From assembly GCA_964471595.1 (NCBI GenBank), contig CAYYGN010000010.1:25966-89965 (forward strand): a stretch of DNA of 64,000 nucleotides, read 5' to 3'. Origin of the DNA: JAGNXB01 sp964471595 (GTDB lineage Bacteria > Bacteroidota > Bacteroidia > Chitinophagales > Saprospiraceae). This document shows, piece after piece, positions 8,623 to 16,684 of the stretch (positions within the stretch are counted from its first letter, which is position 1; every line of letters starts with the position of its first letter). Both the position numbers and the translations under genes were made by a program. Under the pieces are notes generated by a model that saw only the letters and a program-made list of their open reading frames with translations, was not told where the DNA came from and searched no databases.

Positions 8623-9474
8623 ATGACAACAGAAAACATGATCTCCATCGGGTCCCTGAAGTTCGGGTACACATCGAAGAGGGTACTATTTGACGGGCTG
8701 GACCTGGAGCTCCAGGGCGGACAGATTTACGGGCTCCTCGGACGCAACGGGGCCGGCAAAACCACCTTGCTGCGGCTTATAGCCGGATTGCTTCGCCCCT
8801 GGGAGGGTGATATCCGCACCATGGGTCACCCAGCCTGGCGCCGGCATGCCACCATGTTGGAGGACATTTGCTTCATCCCTGAGGAATGGGCTGTGCCCGA
8901 CTTGCCCATAAGGGACCTTCCCGCCATATACGGCCCATTCTACCCCCGATTTGACGAGCGTCTCTTCTGGAAACTGGTCGAAGAGTTTGAACTGCCCGTG
9001 GACGGAAAGGTCAGCGGCTCATCATTCGGGCAAAAAAAGAAAGCCATCATCTCTTTTGGTTTGGCCACCAGGGCGCGTTTGCTCATCCTCGACGAACCGA
9101 CCAACGGTCTTGACATTCCATCCAAAAGCCGATTCCGTAAAATCATTTCCTCCTCGCTGCACGACGAAACCTGCATGATCATATCCACTCATCAGGTTCG
9201 CGATATGGTCAATCTCATCGATCCGCTCATAGTGCTCGATCAGGGTCGCATCATTTTTCAGCAGGACCTGGCTTCGGTAGCGCGCAAACTGGTTTTTCGC
9301 ATCCACACCGGCATCCAGGAACCACTCGGCGTTTTGTACGCCGAACGCATTCCGGGAGGCTATCTGACTGTCGCGGAAAATTCGGGACAGGAGGACACTG
9401 ATGTGGACCTCGAAGTACTCTTCAACACCATTATTCACCAGCCGCAAAAAATGCGGGAATTATTTCAAGCCTAA
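8623..9474 (+). CDS. ABC transporter ATP-binding protein (YtrB-like) with atypical signature motif
   Basis: A 283-residue ABC ATPase, first gene of a four-gene operon. Walker A is LLGRNGAGKTTLLRL (about residue 44) and Walker B is LLILDEPTNGLD, followed by the H-loop STHQ. The signature, normally LSGGQ, is replaced by SGSSFGQKKKAI, seen in a subgroup of GntR-linked ABC ATPases. The C-terminal 60 residues after the switch region are extra and not recognised. The following genes encode a six-segment membrane protein and a GntR regulator, as in the Bacillus ytrABC type of system that responds to cell-envelope stress. The substrate is unknown. Confidence 0.9.
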   Translation: MTTENMISIGSLKFGYTSKRVLFDGLDLELQGGQIYGLLGRNGAGKTTLLRLIAGLLRPWEGDIRTMGHPAWRRHATMLEDICFIPEEWAVPDLPIRDLPAIYGPFYPRFDERLFWKLVEEFELPVDGKVSGSSFGQKKKAIISFGLATRARLLILDEPTNGLDIPSKSRFRKIISSSLHDETCMIISTHQVRDMVNLIDPLIVLDQGRIIFQQDLASVARKLVFRIHTGIQEPLGVLYAERIPGGYLTVAENSGQEDTDVDLEVLFNTIIHQPQKMRELFQA

Positions 9475-9485
9475 TTTATTCGTGC

Positions 9486-10262
9486 ATGGACAAGCGACTT
9501 CAATTCCCCATTCTGCGCCAACTTGTCTGGAGAGATATTTGGCTCAATCGTTCCTCCACCCTGGTATTCCTCGGAGTGTTGACTGGAATTCTGCTGATGG
9601 CAGGAATCATCACTGCTTATTCCAATAAAGGGTTTGGCGATGTCCGCGAATGGCATCTCACCTGGTACGGAATTCTCTTTTTTCTGGTCGGTATTTTCCA
9701 GACGGCCGGCGTGTACAGAGAATTCAAAAGACCTGCTACCCTCCAGGATTATCTTCTTTTGCCTGCTTCCCATCTCGAAAAATGGATCAGTCGCTGGCTG
9801 CGATCCCTGCCAATGTATTTGTTGCTCTTTACAACGGTTTACACCCTCGCCGCCGCCATCATGAATGTGGCCGTTTATCTGACCCATCACAACTGGTTGC
9901 CCTTTTTCCATCCCTTCGACCCTGAAATCATGCGGTTCTGGCTGTGGTTTGTTCCCCTGCATGCCCTGTTTCTGGTAGGTGCCGTGCATTTCAACCGGAA
10001 TGCCACGCTGAAAACCATCCTGGTTCTTTTTGGGGTGATGGTTGTTTACGGCAGCATCACCGGCGGTTTTCAACAATTGTTGTTCCGTTCGGTCATGAAT
10101 GATGAACACCATTATTTCATGGATCCCGAAGACTTATTCGGTTTTGATCCGGAGACCTGGCTCCCCGTTTTGAAAAAGGGTCTCAAGGTATTTCTCTTCG
10201 CCGTGATCGTACCCTTTCTGTGGTGGGTATCCTTCCTCAAACTCAATGAAAAAGAAGTATGA
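9486..10262 (+). CDS. Membrane protein, probable ABC transporter permease partner
   Basis: A 258-residue protein with about six hydrophobic segments (roughly 25-45, 57-77, 100-125, 148-168, 175-195 and 230-250) and no conserved family motif that I recognise. It begins 11 bases after the ATPase gene and overlaps the next gene by four bases (ATGA), so it is translationally coupled and very probably the membrane subunit of the transporter. No signal peptide apart from the first membrane segment. Confidence 0.8.
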   Translation: MDKRLQFPILRQLVWRDIWLNRSSTLVFLGVLTGILLMAGIITAYSNKGFGDVREWHLTWYGILFFLVGIFQTAGVYREFKRPATLQDYLLLPASHLEKWISRWLRSLPMYLLLFTTVYTLAAAIMNVAVYLTHHNWLPFFHPFDPEIMRFWLWFVPLHALFLVGAVHFNRNATLKTILVLFGVMVVYGSITGGFQQLLFRSVMNDEHHYFMDPEDLFGFDPETWLPVLKKGLKVFLFAVIVPFLWWVSFLKLNEKEV

Positions 10263-10630
10263 CCCTGCAATTTTCCGACCAAAGGAGCATCTATATGCAA
10301 ATCGCCGATTTCATTTGCGAGAATATTCTCTCCGGCGCCATGAAGGCGGATGAACGGGTGCCATCGGTGCGCGATATGGCCACGCAAATCGAGGTCAATC
10401 CCAATACGGTCCAGCGCAGCTATACGTGGCTTCAGGAACGCGGCATCCTTCAAAACCGTCGCGGTATCGGTTATTTCATCGAGCAGGATGCCTATGTCAA
10501 AGTCAAGCAAATGAAACGGGAGCATTTTGTTTCGGAAGAACTACCCGAGTTATTTCGCAAAATGTCCCTTATCGGGTATGACATGGAAGATCTTCAATCC
10601 TTTTTCTCCCGTCAACAAGACCAAATCTGA
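10259..10630 (+). CDS. GntR-family transcriptional regulator (YtrA subfamily)
   Basis: A 123-residue DNA-binding protein with the GntR winged-helix domain in residues 8-75 (QIADFICENILSGAMKADERVPSVRDMATQIEVNPNTVQRSYTWLQERGILQNRRG) and only a short C-terminal helix, the length typical of YtrA-type regulators. YtrA members usually repress their own ABC operon; the inverted repeat inside the promoter at 8570-8588 is a candidate binding site. It overlaps the membrane-protein gene by four bases and is followed after three bases by the GIN-domain gene. Confidence 0.9.
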   Translation: MTLQFSDQRSIYMQIADFICENILSGAMKADERVPSVRDMATQIEVNPNTVQRSYTWLQERGILQNRRGIGYFIEQDAYVKVKQMKREHFVSEELPELFRKMSLIGYDMEDLQSFFSRQQDQI

Positions 10631-10633
10631 CAC

Positions 10634-11386
10634 ATGAAAACCAGCAACAAAATTCTTCTTTATGTTTTCGGGACATTGGTGGCGCTCACCATTGCCGTCA
10701 TGATCTATGTACGGTTTTTCGGACTTCGTGAAATGGAAATCGTCCAGGGAAACGGAGAGGTCATTACCGATGTACGGTCCATGGAAGGATTCGACCACAT
10801 TTCCGTACGCGAAGATGTGGAAGTATGGGTGGCTCCAGGTGCCTTCAAAGTGGAAGTCCACGGGGATGCCAATCTTGTCCCGTTGATTGAAATTTCACGC
10901 GACGCAAACACCCTTCATATCCGGAAGAAAAAAGGCATCCGGTTTGAAAAGGGATCGCCATTGCGCGTCCTTGTCCAGGCACCCGCCCTGACCGGCATCA
11001 CCTCACTGGGGGCGTCCAGGATCGTCAGTCAGGACACCCTGAAAGGAACGTCCCTGAATGTCGAAATGACCGGCGCCGGAAATGTCCGTTTGCTGACCGC
11101 TTATCAAAAATACCGGCTGGTGCTTACGGGTGCCGCTACCGCCAACCTCGCAGGTTCGGGGGAACAATTGGACCTGGCGTTGACCGGTGCGTGCCAGTTC
11201 AAAGGGGCCGACCTGGCATGTCGTACAATCCGGATCGAAGGTACAGGCGCCGTCAGTGCATGGGTACACGCGACCGATTCGCTTTACGCCGAATTGACGG
11301 GTGCCTCCTCCATCCATTACCGGGGCAATCCCCAAACCCTGGAGTCCGACCTGTCCGGGGCCTGTACCCTCAAAAAGATCGACTGA
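10634..11386 (+). CDS. DUF2807 (GIN domain) protein, membrane-anchored
   Basis: A 250-residue protein with an N-terminal membrane segment or signal anchor (about 8-26), then a right-handed repeat-rich domain matching the putative auto-transporter adhesin head GIN family (FDHISVREDVEVWVAPG, VEVHGDANLVPLIEI, LTGITSLGASRI). Repeated LTGA/MTGAG-type turns (EMTGAGNVRL, VLTGAATANL, ALTGACQFKG, ELTGASSIHY, DLSGACTLKK) mark successive coils. Such proteins are abundant in Bacteroidota, and their function is largely unknown. Its place as the last gene of an ABC-GntR operon suggests an envelope-stress role, which is inference. Confidence 0.88.
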   Translation: MKTSNKILLYVFGTLVALTIAVMIYVRFFGLREMEIVQGNGEVITDVRSMEGFDHISVREDVEVWVAPGAFKVEVHGDANLVPLIEISRDANTLHIRKKKGIRFEKGSPLRVLVQAPALTGITSLGASRIVSQDTLKGTSLNVEMTGAGNVRLLTAYQKYRLVLTGAATANLAGSGEQLDLALTGACQFKGADLACRTIRIEGTGAVSAWVHATDSLYAELTGASSIHYRGNPQTLESDLSGACTLKKID

Positions 11387-11398
11387 TCCCTCCCGGCA

Positions 11399-12394
11399 TC
11401 AACGGAAATCAATCTCCGTATTATCGCCGATGTTGAGACTTTGCCGGGGACCTTGCAAGGTCGCATCATTGCCGATGATCGACTGATGCAGAACCACGCC
11501 ATCCAGGCTGGCGTAATGCCCGATGATACTGTCGGAAACCATGGTGCGGGCAATGCGCACATCGTTGCCCACACTCACATGAGGGCCGATGATGGAATGA
11601 CTGATGACGCAGTTTTGCCCGATATAGACCGGAGGAATCACAATGGATTGTTCCAGACCTTGGATGGTTTCGGGAGGTGTCCCCTGTCGTTTCAGCATGA
11701 TGGCGTTGGTCTCGAGAAGAATTTCCTTCTTCCCGCAGTCAAACCAGTTGCGAACTTCCACAGTCCGGAACGGTTCGCCCGCTTCAATCATGCGCATGAG
11801 GGCATCCGTCAACTGATACTCCCCATGGGTTCTGCTGCCGCTTTCCACCAGATGGGTCACAGCTTCCAACAAGGCATCCGCCTGCCGCACCTTGTACATG
11901 CCGACAAGGGCCAGATTGGATTTTGGGATATCGGGTTTTTCAATGAGCCGCACCGCAAATCCGTTGTCATCCACTTCCGCCACGCCGACTTCTCTGGGAT
12001 CCCGCACCTTCCGCACCGCCAGGCAGGATGTCGGTTCTGCCAAAAAAGCCGGAATGTCGAGGTCTATGATCGTATCCCCAAATACGATCAGTACTTCCCC
12101 CGCATCTTTCAGGTAATCGCCGGCCACCCATAGCGCATGGGCGGATCCCAGGCGGTCGTTTTGGGTGACAAACGCCTTGCGAACATCCGGGTAGGTCTCC
12201 TCCAGGTATTGCCGGATCCGCTCACCCAGATAGCCGATGACAAAAACGAAATCCCGCACTCCGGCATCGATCAGTTGATCGACAATAAAGGCGAGAATAG
12301 GCTTGCCGGCTACCGGAATCAGGGGCTTGGGCTGTGTATAGGTGTGGGGCCGCAACCGGATACCGGCGCCGGCCACCGGAATGATGGCTCTCAT
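11399..12394 (-). CDS. Sugar-phosphate nucleotidyltransferase (RmlA/GlmU-like) with C-terminal left-handed beta-helix repeats
   Basis: A 331-residue enzyme that would activate a sugar 1-phosphate to an NDP-sugar. The N-terminal nucleotidyltransferase domain has VAGAGIRLRPHTYTQPKPLIPV, a variant of GGxGTRLxPxT...KP with Ile in place of Thr, plus VFGDTIIDLD and GEYQLTDALMRMI. Residues 245-325 contain hexapeptide-type repeats (IPPVYIGQNCVISHSIIGPHVSVGNDVRI). The sugar and nucleotide are not decidable. A TAAATTTG box on the minus strand (12402-12409) sits seven bases before the ATG. No polysaccharide cluster surrounds it. Confidence 0.9.
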   Translation of the reverse strand: MRAIIPVAGAGIRLRPHTYTQPKPLIPVAGKPILAFIVDQLIDAGVRDFVFVIGYLGERIRQYLEETYPDVRKAFVTQNDRLGSAHALWVAGDYLKDAGEVLIVFGDTIIDLDIPAFLAEPTSCLAVRKVRDPREVGVAEVDDNGFAVRLIEKPDIPKSNLALVGMYKVRQADALLEAVTHLVESGSRTHGEYQLTDALMRMIEAGEPFRTVEVRNWFDCGKKEILLETNAIMLKRQGTPPETIQGLEQSIVIPPVYIGQNCVISHSIIGPHVSVGNDVRIARTMVSDSIIGHYASLDGVVLHQSIIGNDATLQGPRQSLNIGDNTEIDFR

Positions 12395-12401
12395 GAATCC
12401 C

Positions 12402-12409
12402 CAAATTTA
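12402..12409 (-). promoter_or_regulatory. Promoter -7 element (TAAATTTG) of the nucleotidyltransferase gene
   Basis: TAnnTTTG match on the minus strand, seven bases before the start codon, implying a very short leader. Confidence 0.5.
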
Positions 12410-12431
12410 CAATAGCCATTGCCATCAAGGT

Positions 12432-12502
12432 CGCCGGCTTCCTGCAAAAACCCTTTTTGAGCGGTTTGCCTTAATTTTGAATACCGGCCGCCGGCTTCCT
12501 GC
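12432..12502. repeat. 14-base direct repeat CGCCGGCTTCCTGC, two copies
   Basis: Identical copies at 12432-12445 and 12489-12502 in the spacer between the nucleotidyltransferase and SDR genes. The SDR-side -7 candidate TAATTTTG (12472-12479) lies between them. It could be an operator pair or chance duplication; no protein is assigned. Confidence 0.4.
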
Positions 12503-12553
12503 CAACATGGATCACACCCAAAAACCCGGTATTCCCTTCACCAAAGGTCTCCC

Positions 12554-13354
12554 ATGCGTCTCAAAAACAAAATAGCCTTGATCACGGGAGCCGCCCGCGG
12601 CATCGGCCTGGCCACGGCCGAATTGTTCGTCCGCGAGGGTGCCACCGTACTTTTGACCGATATCCGGGATGAGGAAGGTCGTGCCCAGGCCGGGCGGTTG
12701 GGGAATGCTTGCCGGTATTATCATTTGGATGTGGGTAATGAGGACGACTGGAATGAAATGGCTGCAGAAATCCGAATGTCATTCGGCCATCTTGACATAT
12801 TGGTCAACAATGCCGGCATCACCGGATTTCTGGAAAGTGCGGGTCCGCATGACGCCGAATTTGCCGATTTGCCCAGTTGGAACGAAGTGCACCGTGTCAA
12901 CGCCACCGGCGTGATGCTCGGGTGCAAATACGCCATTGCCCTGATGAAAGAAAAGGGTGGCAGCATCGTCAACCTGAGCTCCCGGAGCGGCATGGTGGGC
13001 ATACCCGGTGCCGTGGCCTATGCCTCCAGCAAAGCGTCCGTGCGCAACCACACCAAAAGCGTCGCCCTCTATTGCACCGACAAGGGATATCCCGTCCGGT
13101 GCAACAGCATCCATCCCGCTGCCATCATGACCCCGATGTGGGATGCCTTGCTCGGTGAAGGCGCCCAAAGGGCTGCCCTCATCAAGGACATCGAATACGG
13201 CATCCCGATGGGCCGGTTTGGCGAGCCCCTGGATGTGGCCTATGGCGCGCTATATCTCGCCTCGGACGAAAGCAAATATGTCACCGGAATCGAGCTCACC
13301 ATAGACGGTGGCATACTGGCCGGGAGCGAAGCCAGGCCTCCCACAGACTCCTGA
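12554..13354 (+). CDS. Short-chain dehydrogenase/reductase (SDR) family oxidoreductase
   Basis: A 266-residue classical SDR with the NAD(P)-binding TGAARGIG at about residue 12, the NNAG motif, a catalytic Ser region (VNLSSRSGMVG) and YASSK supplying the active-site Tyr-Lys. Asp at the end of beta-2 (LLTDIRDEEG) favours NAD over NADP by the usual rule. It resembles 3-beta-hydroxysteroid, cyclopentanol or glucose dehydrogenase-type SDRs; the substrate is unknown. An NTF2-like gene starts 11 bases downstream and is probably co-transcribed. Confidence 0.9.
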   Translation: MRLKNKIALITGAARGIGLATAELFVREGATVLLTDIRDEEGRAQAGRLGNACRYYHLDVGNEDDWNEMAAEIRMSFGHLDILVNNAGITGFLESAGPHDAEFADLPSWNEVHRVNATGVMLGCKYAIALMKEKGGSIVNLSSRSGMVGIPGAVAYASSKASVRNHTKSVALYCTDKGYPVRCNSIHPAAIMTPMWDALLGEGAQRAALIKDIEYGIPMGRFGEPLDVAYGALYLASDESKYVTGIELTIDGGILAGSEARPPTDS

Positions 13355-13365
13355 ATTTTCTTTGT

Positions 13366-13746
13366 ATGACTACACCCTCTTCTATTCTTTCTCCCCGCGA
13401 AGTGGTCCGGCAATGGGTGGACCGCTTCAACCGGGCTGACCCCGATGCCCTCGCAGCATTGTATCATGAAGATGCGGTCAATCACCAGGTGAACCGGGAT
13501 CCGGTGGAAGGAAAGGATCTCATCCGGCAGATGTTCGCCCGTGAATTTGCCACCGCCGGGATGGTGTGCCTGCCCGAACAGATCTTCGAAGAAGGAGAAT
13601 GGGCTATCCTGGAATGGAAGGATCCCCTGGGATTGCGGGGATGCGGATTTTTCCATGTCCGGGATGGGCGTATCGTTTTCCAGCGGGGATATTGGGATGA
13701 ATTATCCTTTCTCCGTTTGCACGGCCTGCCCATCCCGGCCGGCTGA
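13366..13746 (+). CDS. SnoaL/NTF2-like fold protein
   Basis: A 126-residue single-domain protein of the nuclear transport factor 2-like superfamily. The helix-rich N-terminus VVRQWVDRFNRADPDALAALYHEDAVNHQV, followed by EGKDLIRQMF and strand-rich EEGEWAILEWKD...GCGFFHVRDGRIVFQRGYWD, is the usual polyketide cyclase/SnoaL-like pattern. The exact activity (isomerase, hydrolase or ligand binding) is unknown. It directly follows an SDR gene, a common pairing. Confidence 0.85.
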   Translation: MTTPSSILSPREVVRQWVDRFNRADPDALAALYHEDAVNHQVNRDPVEGKDLIRQMFAREFATAGMVCLPEQIFEEGEWAILEWKDPLGLRGCGFFHVRDGRIVFQRGYWDELSFLRLHGLPIPAG

Positions 13747-13761
13747 CCCCACGGGATCACT

Positions 13762-13769
13762 TACCTTTG
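13762..13769 (+). promoter_or_regulatory. Promoter -7 element (TACCTTTG) of the gene at 13774
   Basis: Exact TAnnTTTG element separated from the ATG by four bases (AGGC), predicting a leaderless or near-leaderless transcript. Confidence 0.55.
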
Positions 13770-13773
13770 AGGC

Positions 13774-14085
13774 ATGTTGCGTCGCCAACCCAAACCCCGG
13801 GCCTTTGATTACCGTCCCCGGTATTTCGATCCGGACAAGGAGGCCTTCCAGCAGGCCAAATCTCCCGTCGAAGAGGATACGGATACCGGCGGGAGGATAA
13901 GGCGGATTTCCCGCCATTTTCGCGAATATCACCGCTCACCGGCTACCTCCGGTCATTTTTTTTCTCCCCGGAGAGAGGCCCGTCGTTCCAATGTGAGGCT
14001 CTTTCTCATCCTGGCCGGTCTCCTCTTCCTGGCCTATTACCTGATGGTGGCTACCATCCCGCAACTGGAAATGTGGTTGCGTTAA
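13774..14085 (+). CDS. Conserved small basic protein with one C-terminal membrane segment
   Basis: A 103-residue protein of unknown function. The N-terminal half is polar and arginine-rich (KPRAFDYRPRYFDPDKEAFQQAK), a sequence type I recognise from uncharacterised Bacteroidota proteins. A single hydrophobic helix occupies about 77-95 (RLFLILAGLLFLAYYLMVA). It lies immediately before mutL, with its own promoter box at 13762-13769, and mutL has another at 14118-14125. Confidence 0.75.
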   Translation: MLRRQPKPRAFDYRPRYFDPDKEAFQQAKSPVEEDTDTGGRIRRISRHFREYHRSPATSGHFFSPRREARRSNVRLFLILAGLLFLAYYLMVATIPQLEMWLR

Positions 14086-14117
14086 TCACCTTGCAGGACA
14101 TTTCGAAGAGGCTGGAG

Positions 14118-14125
14118 TACCTTTG
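14118..14125 (+). promoter_or_regulatory. Promoter -7 element (TACCTTTG) of mutL
   Basis: Exact TAnnTTTG box, 32 bases before the mutL start codon. Confidence 0.55.
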
Positions 14126-14157
14126 GGATTCGTCCCGCCCAACCTGATACTTCTTCC

Positions 14158-15984
14158 ATGGGGGATCTTATCCGACTACTTCCTGACGCCATCGCCAACC
14201 AGATAGCGGCCGGAGAGGTGATCCAGCGCCCGGCTTCCGTGGTCAAGGAACTCCTCGAAAACGCCCTTGATGCCAAAGCGGGCCGCATTCAGCTCATTCT
14301 GAAGGAAGGGGGCAAACAGCTTATCCAGGTCGTTGACGACGGAACCGGCATGTCGGTGACCGACGCCCGCATGTGTTTCGAAAGACATGCCACCAGCAAG
14401 ATCCGGCAGGCCGATGATCTCTTCAGGATCCGTACCATGGGATTCCGCGGAGAAGCCCTGGCTTCCATCGCCTCCGTGGCCCAGGTGGAATTGCGTACCC
14501 GCCGGGAGGATGACCCTGTCGGGACCCGTCTGCTCATTGAAGCTTCGGCCGTTCTGATCCAGGAAGATTGTGCTACCGCCAAGGGCACCAGTCTGTCGGT
14601 GCGCAACTTGTTTTTCAATGTGCCGGCCCGCCGGAAATTCCTGAAATCCGACCAACTGGAACTCCGGCATATCATGGAGGAATTCCATCGCGTGGCCATG
14701 GCCTGCCCGGAAGTCCATTTCTCCTTGTATCACAACGACCAGGAAGTCTTTCACCTGCCTCCCGCCAACAGCCGCCAACGCGTGGTCGGTGTGCTCGGCC
14801 CCACCACCAATGCCCGGCTCGTACCCGTCGAGGAAGATACGGGTGATCTGACCATCCGGGGTTTTGTCGGCAAACCGGAAACGGCCCGAAAAACGCGGGG
14901 TGAACAATTTCTCTTCATCAACCGGCGGTTTGTCAAAAGCGGATATCTCCACCACGCCATCCTCAGTGCGTACGAAGAACTGATCGGTGAAGACCAACAT
15001 CCGCTGTATGTCCTTTTTCTGGATATCGATCCCGCCCGGATAGACGTCAATGTGCATCCGACCAAACACGAGATCAAATTTGAAGACGAAAGGCTGGTGT
15101 ATCATTTCGTCAAGGTGAGTGTGCGGCATGCCCTGGGAAGACACGGCATGATCCCCTCCCTCGATTTTGAAGCCGATCACAGCCTGGCAACCAGCAAATT
15201 TGATGTGCGAAGCGGCGACGCTACCGTTCGAGCTTCCTCCGGCAATCCGGCACCCGGTACCGGCAAACAAGACTGGCAGGAACTTTTTCGGGTCCTCGAA
15301 AAACCCCTGGAGGAAGAAAATCCACAGCCTGCCGTTCCTGACCCCTTCGCACCTGCCGTACTCGTGGACAGTGGATCTACCGCCCCTTCGGAATCGCACC
15401 ATCTGATGGCCGAGCGCCAAACCGTCCGGCCCTACCAGATCCATCAACGCTATATCCTCACCCCCATCAAATCGGGATTCCTCCTGATCGATCAACAAGC
15501 CGCGCACGAAAGGATCCTCTATGAACGGTTTGTCGAAAGGATGCAGGGTGAACCGGCCCGCATCCAGAAAGAGCTCTTCCCACGAACCCTTGACCTCAAC
15601 CCGTCCGATGCCGCATTGCTCGAATCCATGATCCCCGACCTGCACCGCCTGGGTTTTGATCTGGAGCCGTTCGGTCGCCAATCCTTCATTCTGCACGGAT
15701 TGCCCGCCGATATGGATCCTCATTTCGATGCGATCCAATTGCTTCGTCAACTGCTCGAACATCACCGGGACGATCTGCCCCTCAAACCGGGTCATCACGA
15801 AAATCTCGCCCGTCAAATGGCCCGCCATGCCGCCATACCCAGGGGCACTCCCATGACCGAGGAGGAAATGCTCAACCTTATCGACCGGCTTTTTGCCTGT
15901 GAGCAGCCCTACAAAAGCCCGGGCGGACGAGCGGCTTTCATCACCTTCGAACTCGATGACCTGGACAGGCGTTTCCGTTCCTGA
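14158..15984 (+). CDS. mutL: DNA mismatch repair protein MutL
   Basis: A 608-residue GHKL ATPase that links mismatch recognition by MutS to strand incision. The N-terminal domain has all expected motifs: IAAGEVIQRPASVVKELLENALDA, DDGTGM, RHATSKI and TMGFRGEALASIASV. The dimerisation and regulatory C-terminus (about 420-608) contains DQQAAHERILYE, corresponding to the endonuclease motif DQHA(X)2E(X)4E with Gln in place of His, and a second segment FACEQPYKSPGGRAAF where other MutL proteins have a C-P/N-HGRP motif. Whether it nicks DNA itself is therefore uncertain. Between the two domains is a proline-rich linker. Confidence 0.97.
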   Translation: MGDLIRLLPDAIANQIAAGEVIQRPASVVKELLENALDAKAGRIQLILKEGGKQLIQVVDDGTGMSVTDARMCFERHATSKIRQADDLFRIRTMGFRGEALASIASVAQVELRTRREDDPVGTRLLIEASAVLIQEDCATAKGTSLSVRNLFFNVPARRKFLKSDQLELRHIMEEFHRVAMACPEVHFSLYHNDQEVFHLPPANSRQRVVGVLGPTTNARLVPVEEDTGDLTIRGFVGKPETARKTRGEQFLFINRRFVKSGYLHHAILSAYEELIGEDQHPLYVLFLDIDPARIDVNVHPTKHEIKFEDERLVYHFVKVSVRHALGRHGMIPSLDFEADHSLATSKFDVRSGDATVRASSGNPAPGTGKQDWQELFRVLEKPLEEENPQPAVPDPFAPAVLVDSGSTAPSESHHLMAERQTVRPYQIHQRYILTPIKSGFLLIDQQAAHERILYERFVERMQGEPARIQKELFPRTLDLNPSDAALLESMIPDLHRLGFDLEPFGRQSFILHGLPADMDPHFDAIQLLRQLLEHHRDDLPLKPGHHENLARQMARHAAIPRGTPMTEEEMLNLIDRLFACEQPYKSPGGRAAFITFELDDLDRRFRS

Positions 15985-16019
15985 TCCCCAACTTTCCCCA
16001 TTCCCTCAAAGGACTTTCC

Positions 16020-16664
16020 ATGTACGCCCTAACCCCCGTGGTCAAACATCTGCTCCTGATCAACATTCTTGCTTTTGTCGGTACCCTGTGGATGGGGGAG
16101 CCCCAGGGGGTCATGATGGAAGGCCTTTCCGACTGGGGCCGGCTGTCGCTGGCAGCCTTTTACCCGGCATCTCCCTTTTTCCAACCCTACCAACTGGTGA
16201 CCTACATGTTCATGCATGCCAGTATCAGTCACCTGTTTTTCAACATGTTTGCTATATACATGTTCGGTCCTCCGGTTGAATCCGTATGGGGCCCCCGCCG
16301 CTTTCTCTTTTATTATTTTCTTACCGGATTCGGCGCCCTCGCCATCCATTTTCTGGTCAAGTACATCGAATTGACTTATGGCGACACATCCCTGAGCAGC
16401 ATGAATGTCCCGGTTCTGGGAGCATCAGGATCCGTGTTTGGCGTCCTGCTGGCTTTCGGCATGCTTTTTCCCGACCGTCAGGTCATGCTGCTCATTCCTC
16501 CCATTCCGATGAAAGCGCGGGTAATGGTCATTCTCTATGCCGCCCTGGAACTGTTCCTCGGGTTGGGCAATTTCGAATCCGGAGTGGCCCATTTCGCCCA
16601 CCTCGGCGGCGCATTGACCGGCTTTTTGCTCATTCTCTACTGGCAGGGATTTCGATTGCGCTGA
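16020..16664 (+). CDS. Rhomboid-family intramembrane serine protease (first of a tandem pair)
   Basis: A 214-residue polytopic protein with about six membrane segments. The catalytic pair is present: Ser in GASGSVFGVL and His in HFAHLGGALTGF; the HASISHLFFNMFAIYMFG segment matches the conserved loop/TM2 region. Rhomboids cleave membrane proteins inside the bilayer; the substrates are unknown. It follows mutL by 35 bases and precedes a second, more divergent rhomboid by 20 bases. Confidence 0.93.
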   Translation: MYALTPVVKHLLLINILAFVGTLWMGEPQGVMMEGLSDWGRLSLAAFYPASPFFQPYQLVTYMFMHASISHLFFNMFAIYMFGPPVESVWGPRRFLFYYFLTGFGALAIHFLVKYIELTYGDTSLSSMNVPVLGASGSVFGVLLAFGMLFPDRQVMLLIPPIPMKARVMVILYAALELFLGLGNFESGVAHFAHLGGALTGFLLILYWQGFRLR

Positions 16665-16684
16665 AGCCGCCCTATTTTTGTCTC

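Noticed and set aside
14176..15828. 550-codon open frame on the - strand opposite mutL
   Set aside because: Shadow of mutL produced by GC-rich codon use; no domain and no promoter box.
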